Assembly (NCBI GenBank): GCA_964616755.1
Contig: CAZTSI010000015.1
Coordinates: forward strand, 1-64,000
DNA from: CAYNFR01 sp964616755
GTDB taxonomy: Bacteria; Bacteroidota; Bacteroidia; Chitinophagales; Saprospiraceae
Direction of reading: 5' to 3'
Length of the DNA: 64,000 nucleotides
Part shown: piece by piece, positions 35,493 through 45,600 of the stretch
Layout: each line of letters starts with the position of its first letter
Position numbering within the stretch: the stretch's first letter is position 1
The notes under the pieces: generated by a model
The model's database searches: none
Told to the model about the DNA's origin: nothing
Seen by the model: only the letters and a program-made list of their open reading frames with translations
Position numbers and translations under genes: made by a program

Positions 35493-36914
35493 CTAAGGTA
35501 TGTGTAGAGGTTGATTCGACTTTTCTCTGATTAACAACATCAAAGAAAACCAAAAAATTATCCCCATCTTGATTACCTCTACCATATCGTTAATACTGTT
35601 AATAGCAATGGTTAATGCAATAATCGAGTAAGCCAAGCTAACTAGAGCGCGGCTTGTCGGATTCATAGTTGTGGCGAAGTAGAGCTTTTGTGCCAAAAGT
35701 AACGCACCACAAATAAGCGCCATCCAAATCATGAGCCCAATAACTCCCTGCTCAACAAGGATCATCAAGAAATACGCGTGTACCCCAGATTTATCAGGAT
35801 TGTCGCTCACATAGGTTTGAAAACTCTTCACAGTAAATGCCTTATATTGACTATAAAAACTACCGGGTCCCCAACCGCCTATGGGTCTCGCCATGATCAT
35901 TTGGGAAGCAGCCATCCATCTGTATAGTCGCTCCATACTTGAAATATCCTTTTTCTCTGTGGTGGCGGTGACGAGATCTTCAAACTTGTGTTGGGCGATC
36001 GCTTGTGAATATTCAGGAGCAAGACTCAAATAATGATTGTTATGACCTAAGTAAATCCCTCCTCCAATCGCCATCGTTATGGCGAGAATGATCACTGCAC
36101 CCACTTTTCTCAGCCTCAAGGCGACCAACATCAATAGCCAAAAAGCCAAGGCAATATATGCCACTCGAGCGTAAGCAAAGTAGATCATAACCATGCATAG
36201 CAGGAAAAAGACACTATATATCAGCCTCCCCTTTTGAGTAGTCTGATATAGATAGCGTATAAAAGGTAGAGCCAGCAGCATCGTGCACGCATAGTTGACG
36301 TGATTTCTCCAAATAGGCGCACCTGCCAATACGCGCGCATCGAACGAAAAGCCCGATTGGTATAACCTAAATATGTAATAGAATCCGGCCAGAAAACAAG
36401 CTGCAACAAATCCCTTGGCTATCAAACGAAGATTAAAATGTTCCTTCGTCAGATAAAAAGGAAATAGAAATACAGGTAACACGAACCATAGCTTTGATAA
36501 AAAGTATTTCCATGAAATGACTGGCACACTTGAAAAAATGCTCGCGATCGCTATCCAACAGATATGCACAGCAATAAGACCCGTTAGCCAATGTAATGCA
36601 TCCGTTGGCACACCGTACCGCAATACCCTAAAGAAGGTAGCAATCAATAATATCCATAGAATTGGTTCGCCAAATAGATCTGTAGTAAGTCCAAAGTCGA
36701 GCTCTATTTCGAAAGACAAGGGTATCAAAAAAAAACAAGCGTAAAATGCATATTTCGGATACATCAACAATAAAGCCCCAAAAGCACATGCTATGACCAA
36801 TAAGAAAACTATAGGACTCAGCTCCAACCAACTGATTGCAAACAAGCAAAAGCTTCCTATAAACATAACCAAGTCTAGGGCCACTCTATATTTGCTATGG
36901 GCTAAGGCCGTCAT
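35493..36914 (-). CDS. O-antigen ligase / polymerase-like membrane protein (Wzy_C)
   Basis: 473 residues from the ATG at 36914. The frame is open from 36968, but 36914 overlaps the stop of the upstream chain-length gene as ATGA, so it is the likely start. About 11 hydrophobic helices are interrupted by a long outside loop (~residues 310-400) that contains the family's GGWGPGSFYSQYKAF motif. Such proteins ligate O-antigen to lipid A core or polymerise polysaccharide repeat units. Coupling to a Wzz-like gene supports an exopolysaccharide or O-antigen role. No other glycan genes flank it. Confidence 0.85.
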   Translation of the reverse strand: MTALAHSKYRVALDLVMFIGSFCLFAISWLELSPIVFLLVIACAFGALLLMYPKYAFYACFFLIPLSFEIELDFGLTTDLFGEPILWILLIATFFRVLRYGVPTDALHWLTGLIAVHICWIAIASIFSSVPVISWKYFLSKLWFVLPVFLFPFYLTKEHFNLRLIAKGFVAACFLAGFYYIFRLYQSGFSFDARVLAGAPIWRNHVNYACTMLLALPFIRYLYQTTQKGRLIYSVFFLLCMVMIYFAYARVAYIALAFWLLMLVALRLRKVGAVIILAITMAIGGGIYLGHNNHYLSLAPEYSQAIAQHKFEDLVTATTEKKDISSMERLYRWMAASQMIMARPIGGWGPGSFYSQYKAFTVKSFQTYVSDNPDKSGVHAYFLMILVEQGVIGLMIWMALICGALLLAQKLYFATTMNPTSRALVSLAYSIIALTIAINSINDMVEVIKMGIIFWFSLMLLIREKSNQPLHIP

Positions 36915-37885
36915 ACCATTCGGCGATTGCTGTTGAGTTGTACGCGAATCAATAGATAACAGACACACAAGAACGCCGCAGATATTGTAGCTGCCAGCAC
37001 ATACATAGATCGCATAGGGCGTGATTTAACAAAGGGAAGCGCAGGAGATTCTATCGAATGAAAAACCAGATTATCTCTATCCAATGCCTGACGGATACGA
37101 TGACTAGCCGTGGTGGCATAGGTCAACTGACGTGCATATTCTTCTTGGCTCGCTACGAGTTGATTGACCCTATCTATACCTTGACTAAAACGCAAAATCC
37201 GCTCGGCTGATTTTGGAGTCGATTTACTCAGCTCCAACTGCGCCAGTGCTTCGCCCTGATTTTTGGTATCATATACGCCATATACTAGTCGAAGTTGGGT
37301 GATGGTATCATTAATTTCAGCGAGATTTTTCTCTAATGCCTTTCGTTGGTTTTCGGAAGAGGTATAAATAGCTTCTAAGCTAGAAATATTGAGTTGGGCC
37401 AATTTAGATTGCAGCAACGCAAAGGCACTTTGAGCCAACCGTTGGGCTCGTTCTGGTGAACGATCCTCCATGCTCAAGCGGATGGCATCTCTGGATGTTT
37501 TTTCAAGAGTGAACAATTTTTTGGCCTTTTTAAGTAACTTCTCCTGACCTTTAGGAGTGTTGATATTAAGATTATACTCCTCTTGTAATTGTTGGTTGAT
37601 GGCAAATTCGTAGAGGAAAGATGATGATTGACCCACACTCAAAATTCGATCGATATCGCTAGCATTGCCATAAAAATCCATCCCCTTATCATCAAATGGA
37701 GCTATACCTTGAGCAAGTGATTCACTAACTGGATAAAATACAGCCGTTGAAGCATAATAGTTGGGTTTTAAAAGCATAATAGCACTGGATAGTAGTGCAA
37801 CAGCCATGGTAGGGAACACGACAATTCTCCAGTTTACTTGTAGTAATCGTATCAAATCTATGTGATAAGGATCCTGATGATTCAT
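36911..37885 (-). CDS. Wzz-type polysaccharide chain-length determinant
   Basis: 324 residues. Two membrane helices, one N-terminal (~22-42, VFPTMAVALLSSAIMLL) and one C-terminal (~296-316), enclose a periplasmic domain of ~250 residues with long helical, coiled-coil-like stretches (180-260). That is the Wzz topology: it controls the length of polysaccharide polymerised by the partner Wzy. No tyrosine-kinase (Wzc) domain is attached. Its stop overlaps the O-antigen ligase/polymerase start by four bases. It starts 90 bases after a serine hydrolase gene on the same strand. Confidence 0.85.
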   Translation of the reverse strand: MNHQDPYHIDLIRLLQVNWRIVVFPTMAVALLSSAIMLLKPNYYASTAVFYPVSESLAQGIAPFDDKGMDFYGNASDIDRILSVGQSSSFLYEFAINQQLQEEYNLNINTPKGQEKLLKKAKKLFTLEKTSRDAIRLSMEDRSPERAQRLAQSAFALLQSKLAQLNISSLEAIYTSSENQRKALEKNLAEINDTITQLRLVYGVYDTKNQGEALAQLELSKSTPKSAERILRFSQGIDRVNQLVASQEEYARQLTYATTASHRIRQALDRDNLVFHSIESPALPFVKSRPMRSMYVLAATISAAFLCVCYLLIRVQLNSNRRMV

Positions 37886-37975
37886 TCAAAGCGTAATTAT
37901 GAGGTTTGCTTGATGACTTTTCGTTTATTCAACCAAAAGAGTGCTCAATATCGTTATTTTTCAGAGGTCTATAGG

Positions 37976-39292
37976 CTAATCGGTATGGAGCAAATGATCA
38001 TAAGCCAATTGATGCAAGAGTGGACGTAGGTTTAAGGAGTAGAGCTTTCGATTTGCCCTTGTAGGATTAACGCGATTCGTCAGCAATACCATTACTATAC
38101 CAGTTTCTGGATCAGCCCATACAAAAGTGCCTGTAAACCCACCATGACCAAAACTCGAAGGACTTGCATCTTTGGCCACATAAGACTGGTCAGTATGATT
38201 CTCAAAGAGTGGCTTATCAAATCCTAAGCCTCTGCGATTACCCATTTCTGCATATTGGTAACGGGTAAATTCTCGGACAGCCACACTATCGATCACCTGA
38301 ACATCTCCATAGCGCCCATAACACATGTATAACTCAAATAGCTTCCCCACGCTCTCTGCGTTGCCAAACAACCCCGCATGACCTGACACGCCGCCAAGCA
38401 TCGCGGCACCTTCATCATGAACAAATCCATGCACCAACTCATGTCTAAAGAAGGTGTCCAGCTCAGTCGGCACTATTTCTCGAAGCGGAAAATGCTCGTG
38501 TGGATTAAAAACCAGCCTCGATATACCTATGGCTTGGTACACTTTGCTATATAGTTGATCCTTAAATTTTTTGCCTGTAATCGATTCTACCACTTCTGGC
38601 ATCAGGATAAAGGGCAAGTCGGAATAAGCATAATCATTAGTTTCGCGCAACTGTGAGGTAGATATGCGCTTTAACATCTTTTGCTTATAATCTTTATGGA
38701 GGTATAAACTTGATGCAATACGATTGTTGTATCGGCGATTAGCCTTCGACTTAAATGTTCTTTTGTGCCATTTGCAATTATTGCGTTGGGCTTCGCGCCA
38801 AAAAACAATAAAAGGAGTCAGTCTCCCCTGATGAGACATAATCTCGCGATAACTGATCTTCGCTTTGTCAGTATTGGCAAAAATGGGTAAATAGGTCGCT
38901 AATGTAGCATCTGGATCAAATCGTCCCTCCCCGTATAGTTGCATCAATAAGGGTAAGCTTGTTGTGACTTTGGATATGGACGCTAAATCATATAAATCAC
39001 TCAATAATACAGGTATTCTTTTGTCATATTGATGAAAACCGTAGGCTTTATGGTGCACGACCTCACCATTAAAGCTCAAAAACAATTGTGCCCCAGGGTA
39101 TGCCTGCGAATCCAATCCTATCTGAATAAGACTATCTAGTTTGTGTGATAAAAGGGGGTGACTCTGGCTATGAGCGACATGTAGCAAAAGCAGCAATAAA
39201 ACGGAATTAAATGATGTTTGATTATTCCAAATTCGCTCACCAAGGCGGCGCAATACCCTTTTACTCTTTATTAGATTCATATCAATTTCCAA
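37976..39292 (-). CDS. Serine hydrolase of the beta-lactamase/DD-peptidase class C family
   Basis: 438 residues. The N-terminus is a possible signal (VLLLLLLHVAHSQ), so the mature enzyme is probably periplasmic. Catalytic motifs are those of the class C family: Ser105-x-x-Lys108 (DLASISKV), a Tyr-x-x motif read as YSDL (around 222), and HGG (in SFGHGGFTGT) in place of KTG. An unusual basic insertion of ~40 residues (KWHKRTFKSKANRRYNN) separates the first two motifs. Substrate may be peptidoglycan stem peptides or an ester. The GTG/ATG choice is unclear: Met5 is an alternative start. Transcribed alone, divergent from the tetR operon. Confidence 0.82.
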   Translation of the reverse strand: MEIDMNLIKSKRVLRRLGERIWNNQTSFNSVLLLLLLHVAHSQSHPLLSHKLDSLIQIGLDSQAYPGAQLFLSFNGEVVHHKAYGFHQYDKRIPVLLSDLYDLASISKVTTSLPLLMQLYGEGRFDPDATLATYLPIFANTDKAKISYREIMSHQGRLTPFIVFWREAQRNNCKWHKRTFKSKANRRYNNRIASSLYLHKDYKQKMLKRISTSQLRETNDYAYSDLPFILMPEVVESITGKKFKDQLYSKVYQAIGISRLVFNPHEHFPLREIVPTELDTFFRHELVHGFVHDEGAAMLGGVSGHAGLFGNAESVGKLFELYMCYGRYGDVQVIDSVAVREFTRYQYAEMGNRRGLGFDKPLFENHTDQSYVAKDASPSSFGHGGFTGTFVWADPETGIVMVLLTNRVNPTRANRKLYSLNLRPLLHQLAYDHLLHTD

Positions 39293-39456
39293 ATGAACGC
39301 CCCGCTAAGGTAGCTAGAAAGGAGATAATATAGCTCAAAGAACCCTGTGTCGATGAGGTAAAAAAAAGTTCGTCGATCACATCTCGCCTTTCATAGAAAA
39401 TTTATCCAAATAAAATATTTATTAAGAAACTTTACAACCAATTAGCGTTTCCAAAG

Positions 39457-39464
39457 TTTATTTG
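39457..39464 (+). promoter_or_regulatory. Possible -7 box of tetR operon; also decides its start
   Basis: TTTATTTG resembles TAnnTTTG with one mismatch. It covers the TTG at 39462-39464 that a long frame would use as start, which argues that translation starts at the ATG at 39480. Confidence 0.3.
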
Positions 39465-39479
39465 CCATTCATTGATTTT

Positions 39480-40088
39480 ATGTCCTCAGTACAAAACATT
39501 CTTGATACCTCCACTCAGCTCTTTATGAGATTGGGGGTGCGATCCGTGAGTATGGACGATGTATCAAAAGAATTGGGCATCTCCAAAAAAACCCTGTATC
39601 AATTCATCACTAATAAAGAAGATTTAGTCGATAAGTGCATCCATAAACATATCGAAGAGGAGCAAAAATTTATGGATAACCTAAAAAGGAATGCCACTGA
39701 TGCCGTTGACGAGATCGCCCAACTAGCACAATATCTCGTCATCAGCTTTAAGGACATGAAGCCCAGCTTTACATTTGACTTGCAAAAGTATTACCCAAAT
39801 ATTTGGCGAATTGTCCAGCGTTTTCATGAAGCGCATGTCAAGGAAATCGTTATTCAAAATATTCAAAAGGGATTACAAGAAGGTCTTTATCGCAAGGATA
39901 TTGATCCCGAAGTAATATCTGCACTATACTTAGCCAAAACTTGGGCTGTGGTAGACGGACGTCAATTTGATAACACAAATTATAACGCCGAGCACATCAT
40001 TTTACAACATTTAAAATACCATTTACACGGCGTGTTATCTGAAAAAGGTAGAGAACGCTTAAGACAATACAAACTTTTTGAGAAATGA
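39480..40088 (+). CDS. TetR-family transcriptional regulator
   Basis: 202 residues from the ATG at 39480. An in-frame TTG at 39462 is less likely (see the promoter box). The N-terminal helix-turn-helix is clear: GVRSVSMDDVSKELGISKKTLYQFI, then TNKEDLVDKCIHKH. The C-terminal ligand domain is helical and has no close motif. It is the first gene of the efflux operon and its stop overlaps the tolC-like start as ATGA, so it is co-transcribed with the pump it likely represses; a drug or fatty acid may be the inducer. Confidence 0.9.
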   Translation: MSSVQNILDTSTQLFMRLGVRSVSMDDVSKELGISKKTLYQFITNKEDLVDKCIHKHIEEEQKFMDNLKRNATDAVDEIAQLAQYLVISFKDMKPSFTFDLQKYYPNIWRIVQRFHEAHVKEIVIQNIQKGLQEGLYRKDIDPEVISALYLAKTWAVVDGRQFDNTNYNAEHIILQHLKYHLHGVLSEKGRERLRQYKLFEK

Positions 40089-41491
40089 AACACTCCTATT
40101 TGATATTAATAGCTTATTGTGCTCTTTGGATACCGCAACAATTGAGCGGCCAAGAAAGCTTCACCCTGTCACAGGCCATAGATTATGCTCTTACGCACCA
40201 CAACAAAATAAAAGTAGCTGAACTCGAAAATGATAACGCCCAATGGAGCTATCGAGAAGCTAAGGCAATTGGTATGCCCAAAGTAACAAGTAATGTAAAT
40301 TACTCCTATTTCTATGCGCGCCCAGTCAACCCAGTCCCCGATTTTATCACTCCATCAGTTTATGGCGTATTGTTTAATGAAAATGTCATTCCATTAAGGG
40401 ACCTAGGGCCACCAGACATTTTTAGATTGGGATTTATTCGTAGTCATCAGTTTAATGCCGGTGTTAATGTAGAAGGCATTCTATTTGACGGAAATTATTT
40501 AAAAGGACTTAAAGCCGCTCGCTTATATATTGATCTTGCGAAAAAACAAATTCAGCTAACTGAACAAGAACTTGTGCACGGAGTTACAAGAGCCTATCAG
40601 AGTGTGTTGATTGCTGAACGAAATATGCAAATTATAGAAAACAATATCAATAACCTTACGACCATACTCACCGAAACAGAATTGATTTATGCCAATGGTT
40701 TTGCAGAAGAACTAGACGTTGACAGATTAAACGTATCACTAGAAAACTTAACACTCGAACGAGAGAAAATTAATCAACTCATCGATATAAGTAAGGCCGC
40801 TTTAAAATTCCAAATGGCATACCCTATTCAACAAGCTATAGAAGTGGTTGAAGATTTTGAAATGGTGGTAGAAAAACTCATCCTTCAGCCTTCACTTTAT
40901 TCCAACACCTTAGACCCAACGAATCGACCTGAACATAGATTACTTGTCGATGCTATAGCTCTAGACGAAGCTGATCTTATACGAATCAAACAAGGGTACG
41001 TGCCTAGAATCACAGGTAATTTAAATTATGACCAAGCTCTACAGCGTGATAATCTTTTCGACTCAAACGAAGCTGGTTTTATAGGCAATGGCTCCATTGG
41101 ATTTAAGGCGCGGATTCCTATCTATGACGGTGGCGACACGAAAAGTAAAATTGAAAAGAAAAAAATTGAACTAGATAAACGCCAAATCGAACTAGAAGAA
41201 TTTAACCGAGCTATGGAGCTGCAAGTCACCAGCGCGATCATTAGTTTTAATAATGCTCAACTTACACTTCAAAGTGCTAAGAGGTCTCTGGGTCTTAGTG
41301 AGAAAATATATGATAAAACAAAAATAAAATATAAAGAAGGTGTTGGCTCAAGCTTAGAAGTAGCTCAAGCTGAGACCACCCTCTACAATGCCCAAGCTCA
41401 ATATGTCAACGCCCTATACGATTTACTCACGACCAAAACCGATTTAGACATAGCTACAGGCGAAATATTAAAATTAGCGAAACAAAATTAA
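40085..41491 (+). CDS. TolC-family outer-membrane efflux protein
   Basis: 468 residues. A signal peptide (about 1-22) leads to FTLSQAIDYALTHHNKIKVAELE, the start of the first long helix. The second half repeats the pattern, including RIPIYDGGDTKSKIEKKKIELDKR, the usual conserved strand-to-helix entry of outer-membrane efflux proteins. Three copies would form the trans-periplasmic tunnel of an RND pump. The ATGA overlap with tetR and a 24-base gap to the adaptor gene place it in one operon. A long insert (residues ~75-130) is present before the first strand pair. Confidence 0.93.
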   Translation: MKHSYLILIAYCALWIPQQLSGQESFTLSQAIDYALTHHNKIKVAELENDNAQWSYREAKAIGMPKVTSNVNYSYFYARPVNPVPDFITPSVYGVLFNENVIPLRDLGPPDIFRLGFIRSHQFNAGVNVEGILFDGNYLKGLKAARLYIDLAKKQIQLTEQELVHGVTRAYQSVLIAERNMQIIENNINNLTTILTETELIYANGFAEELDVDRLNVSLENLTLEREKINQLIDISKAALKFQMAYPIQQAIEVVEDFEMVVEKLILQPSLYSNTLDPTNRPEHRLLVDAIALDEADLIRIKQGYVPRITGNLNYDQALQRDNLFDSNEAGFIGNGSIGFKARIPIYDGGDTKSKIEKKKIELDKRQIELEEFNRAMELQVTSAIISFNNAQLTLQSAKRSLGLSEKIYDKTKIKYKEGVGSSLEVAQAETTLYNAQAQYVNALYDLLTTKTDLDIATGEILKLAKQN

Positions 41492-41515
41492 AAAAATACA
41501 TATAAAAAAACGTCA

Positions 41516-42694
41516 ATGAAATCGCGCATTCACCTTATCCCCTTTGTATTATTGCTTGGATTTACGCAAAGCTGCAATAATGAGCAATCACCAGAAACAT
41601 TAGAAAGCAAGAAAGTGCTTTTAGATGCCAAGAAAAAAGAGCTTGCGACCCTGCAGATACAAATTGATTCGCTCACGTCACAAATATCTGATCTTGACCC
41701 AAGTTTAAAAATCCGTCCTAAATATGTAGGTAGCTCGATAATTAGCCTAAGCAAATTTGAAAGATATGTTAATATTCAGGGTAACGTCATTGCTGACGAA
41801 ATAGCAAATGTGGTTAGTGAAGTACCAGGACGTATAGTGTCATTGACCGTCAAAGAAGGTGACGCCGTAAGAAAAGGGCAAGTAATCGCGCGACTTGATC
41901 TAGACGGCATTCAAAAACAAATCGCCGAAATCGAAACTTCTCTTGGCCTCGCTAGAGACTTGCATGCCCGTCAAGAAAGGCTATGGTCTCAAAACATTGG
42001 CTCGGAAGTGCAGTATCTACAGGCCAAAAATAATGTAGAGAGATTAGAAAAGTCTTTGGAAACCGTCAAGTATCAATTAACAAAGTCAACTGTATATTCC
42101 CCATTGTCAGGGGTAATTGACAAAGAAATGCTTAAGCTTGGAGAACTCGCTTCACCAGGTATGCCTATTGTACAAATTCTGAACACCTCCAATTTAAAAA
42201 TAGTAGCAGATCTTCCAGAACGCTATCTACCAATTGCAAAAAAAGGAATGATTGTAGACCTTTTCTTTCCAACTTTGCAAATCACATCTAAGGGTCGCAT
42301 ACATTTGCTCGGTAGAAGTATTGACCCTGCTAACCGTACCTTGGCAATTGAAGTGATCTCCCTCGGAAGTACAAGTTCACTTAAGCCCAATCTTTTAGCC
42401 GAACTGCGGATATTAGAATTGACGATTGACAATACGGTTTTAATTCCTGTAGAGTATATTTTGCAAGAAGTAGACGGCACAGAATATGTCTACGTAGCAA
42501 CACGCGGATCAGACAACCAATATAGGGCTCAAAAGAAATATATTAAAACAGGCGAAATAGCCTCTGGCAATGTTATCGTCACGGAAGGCTTAAGTGAAAA
42601 AGAAGAACTTGTGACAAAGGGCACAAGAAATATCAGTGACGGAGAATTATTAGAAATTATCAACGACCTAAGTACAGCAAATGGAAATAAATAA
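41516..42694 (+). CDS. RND efflux periplasmic adaptor (HlyD/AcrA family) lipoprotein
   Basis: 392 residues. Lipoprotein signal with Cys20 (GFTQSCNNEQ). After a short coiled-coil comes the lipoyl half-motif VPGRIVSLTVKEGDAVRKGQVIARLD and, after the hairpin, its second half VKYQLTKSTVYSPLSGVIDK. Beta-barrel and membrane-proximal domains follow. It would link the RND transporter to the TolC-like duct. The gene overlaps the acrB-like gene by 14 bases. The N-terminal segment before the first lipoyl strand is longer than in E. coli AcrA. Confidence 0.94.
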   Translation: MKSRIHLIPFVLLLGFTQSCNNEQSPETLESKKVLLDAKKKELATLQIQIDSLTSQISDLDPSLKIRPKYVGSSIISLSKFERYVNIQGNVIADEIANVVSEVPGRIVSLTVKEGDAVRKGQVIARLDLDGIQKQIAEIETSLGLARDLHARQERLWSQNIGSEVQYLQAKNNVERLEKSLETVKYQLTKSTVYSPLSGVIDKEMLKLGELASPGMPIVQILNTSNLKIVADLPERYLPIAKKGMIVDLFFPTLQITSKGRIHLLGRSIDPANRTLAIEVISLGSTSSLKPNLLAELRILELTIDNTVLIPVEYILQEVDGTEYVYVATRGSDNQYRAQKKYIKTGEIASGNVIVTEGLSEKEELVTKGTRNISDGELLEIINDLSTANGNK

Positions 42695-45600
42695 CAATGT
42701 CAATTCACGATCCTTTGGCCTGAGTTCATTTGCTGTTGACAATGGGACGACCATCTTCTTGTTAGCGTTTATGATACTCTTATTTGGCCTGAGAGCCTAT
42801 CAAAGTATGCCCAAAGAGGCATTCCCAGAAGCCAGCTTTCCAACTGTATACATTAACACGCCCTATTTTGGCAACAGTGCGGCTGAAATAGAAAATCTCA
42901 TTGCTCGACCCATCGAAAAGGAGCTTACGACCATCTCGGGAGTCAAGGATATCAATTCGACCTCGATTCAAGATTTTTCCGTTATTCTTGTAGAGTTCGA
43001 CGCTGATATTGATCAAGACATAGCGGTAAGAAAGGTGAAGGATGCTGTAGACAAAGCCAAACCCGAACTCCCTAATGATCTCGATACTGAACCTACAATA
43101 TTAGAGGTCGTTTTTTCAGAATTTCCGATCATGGCGGTAAATATTTCAGGGAACTACAGCATGGACGAACTGCGCACCTATGCCGAATACATGCAGGATA
43201 AAATTGAAAATCTACGCGAAGTCAATAAAGTAACCTTAAAGGGAGCATTAGAAAGAGAAGTTAAAGTGAATGTTGATCTATTCAAGATGCAATCCTTGCA
43301 AGTCTCCTTTATGGATATTGAAAATGCGATTGCGCAAGAAAATATGTCCATGTCTGCCGGCGAGATTGTCAAAAATGATTTCAGAAGATCCCTTCGCGTC
43401 AAAGGACAATTTGATAAAGTCAGCGAAATCGAAAATATCATCGTCAAGAGTGAAAATGAAAAACCCATTTATTTGAAGGATATCGGAACTGTGACTTATG
43501 GATTTGAAGATAGAACTAGTTATGCGCGTTCTAACGGCCTGTCAGTTATATCATTAGATGTGGTCAAAAGACGTGGCCAGAATGTTATCGACGCCGCAGA
43601 TAAAATTAAAGCGCTTCTGACAGAAGAGAGAGTAAATCTTCCCCCGGACGTTCAACTTAAAATTTTCAATGACATATCAGTGACCACACGCGAATCCGTC
43701 TCCACACTCGAGAATAGTATTATTTCAGGCGTGTTGCTAGTTGTTTTGGTACTCTTATTCTTCTTAGGGATCAGGAACGCGCTTTTTGTAGGGATGTCTA
43801 TACCGCTATCTATGTTGATGGGGATATTATTTTTAAATCTTTCGGGCGTGAGTTTAAATATGGTAGTGTTGTTTGCCCTAATCCTCGCTCTTGGATTATT
43901 GGTCGACAATGCCATTGTAGTAGTTGAAAATATATATCGCTATGCCCAAGAAGGAGCTTCACCAAATGAGGCCGCCAAAAAAGGTGCTGGAGAAGTCGCT
44001 GTGCCCATTATCGCCTCTACGGCAACAACCCTCGCAGCTTTTATTCCACTTGCGGTTTGGCCAGGACTTATGGGGGAATTTATGCAATATTTTCCGATTA
44101 CGCTCATCATCGTTTTGAGTAGCTCCCTGTTTGTGGCCCTAGTTATAAATCCGGTGTTGGCGTCTAGGTTCATGAAAGTAGACAAGCGCGCGGCTACTGC
44201 TAAAGGTATTCGCCGCAATCGAAATAATGCTCTTTTGGGTGCTGGAATTATGATCGCTTTAGCTTTAATGTTTCACTTTGGGGGCACAATCTGGTTGCGC
44301 AATTTATTAGCTATTGTTGCCAGTGTTTCACTAATTAACTTCTTTCTCTTTAGGCCTGGTGCTTTTGCATTTCAAAACAGAGTACTTCCTGCCATAGAAC
44401 GATCCTATAATCGATTTATTGGGGCTACATTAAAATCATGGCGGCCAGGAGGAGTATTCGGTGGCACCATCTTACTGCTCATTGGAGCCATAGCATTATT
44501 GGTGGCTAATCTTCCTCCGATTGAGTTCTTTCCAAAAAGTGACCCCACTTATGTCAATGTCTTTATAGACTTACCTCTAGGCACCGATATTGAATCGACT
44601 AACAATACAGTCAAACGCATAGAAGAGGATGTTAAAAAGGCGGTAGAACCCTATAGTGCCATTGTAGAAGAAATCTTGACGCAAATCGGTGAAGACACGT
44701 CTGACCCAATGAGCCCGCCTGAGCCTGGTGTTACACCACACAAAGCACGTATCACCACTTCCTTTGTCACATACAAAGATCGTAATGGGGTATCAACTAA
44801 AGACGTCTTAGCGGCCATCAGGGAGAGTATCGTTGGATATGCTGGTGTGAGTCTTGTGATAGATCAAGATACCAATGGCCCGCCGACTGGCAAAGCTATT
44901 AACATAGAAATCATCGGTGAAGATATCGACCAAATCGCTGAGACAAGTCGAGAAATCAAGGCATATTTAGATAGCAAAAAAATAGCAGGTATCGAAGAAT
45001 TAATCGTCGATGTTCAACTCAAAAAGCCTGAACTTGAAATAAATATAGATAGAGAAGCAGCCCGTCGTTACGGGCTATCTACCGGTCAAATTGCGAGTAG
45101 CATTCGTACTTCTGTGTTTGGAAAAGAGGTCTCGAAATTCAAACAAGGCGAAGATGAATATCCTATCGTGATTCGCCTGGATGAAAAATATAGAAATGAC
45201 ATCACCGCCTTGATGAATCAAAAAATAACGTATCGAGATCAGGCACGACAAGGTCAAATTGTACAAATTCCTATTAGCTCTGTGGCATCCTTTGAATACA
45301 AGACGAGTTATAACGCAATCAAGCGTCAAGATCAAAAAAGGGTCATAACTATATATTCTAATGTCATTTCAGGGTATAATGCCAACCAGATAGTTGAAGA
45401 ATTGAAATCTGCCATGAACTCGTATGAAATTGCAGAAAACATCACCTATGCTTTCACTGGCGAACAACAACAACAGGCGGAGGATATGAGTTTCTTGAAC
45501 AATGCTTTTATGGTTGCTCTGTTTACAATATTTATTATCTTGGTCGGACAGTTCAACTCCATCTACTCTCCCGTCATTATTATTATTTCCATAGTATTTA

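Noticed and set aside
36914..36968. Longer start for the O-antigen ligase gene
   Set aside because: The ATG at 36914 overlaps the upstream stop as ATGA and the extra 18 residues are hydrophilic and outside the membrane pattern.
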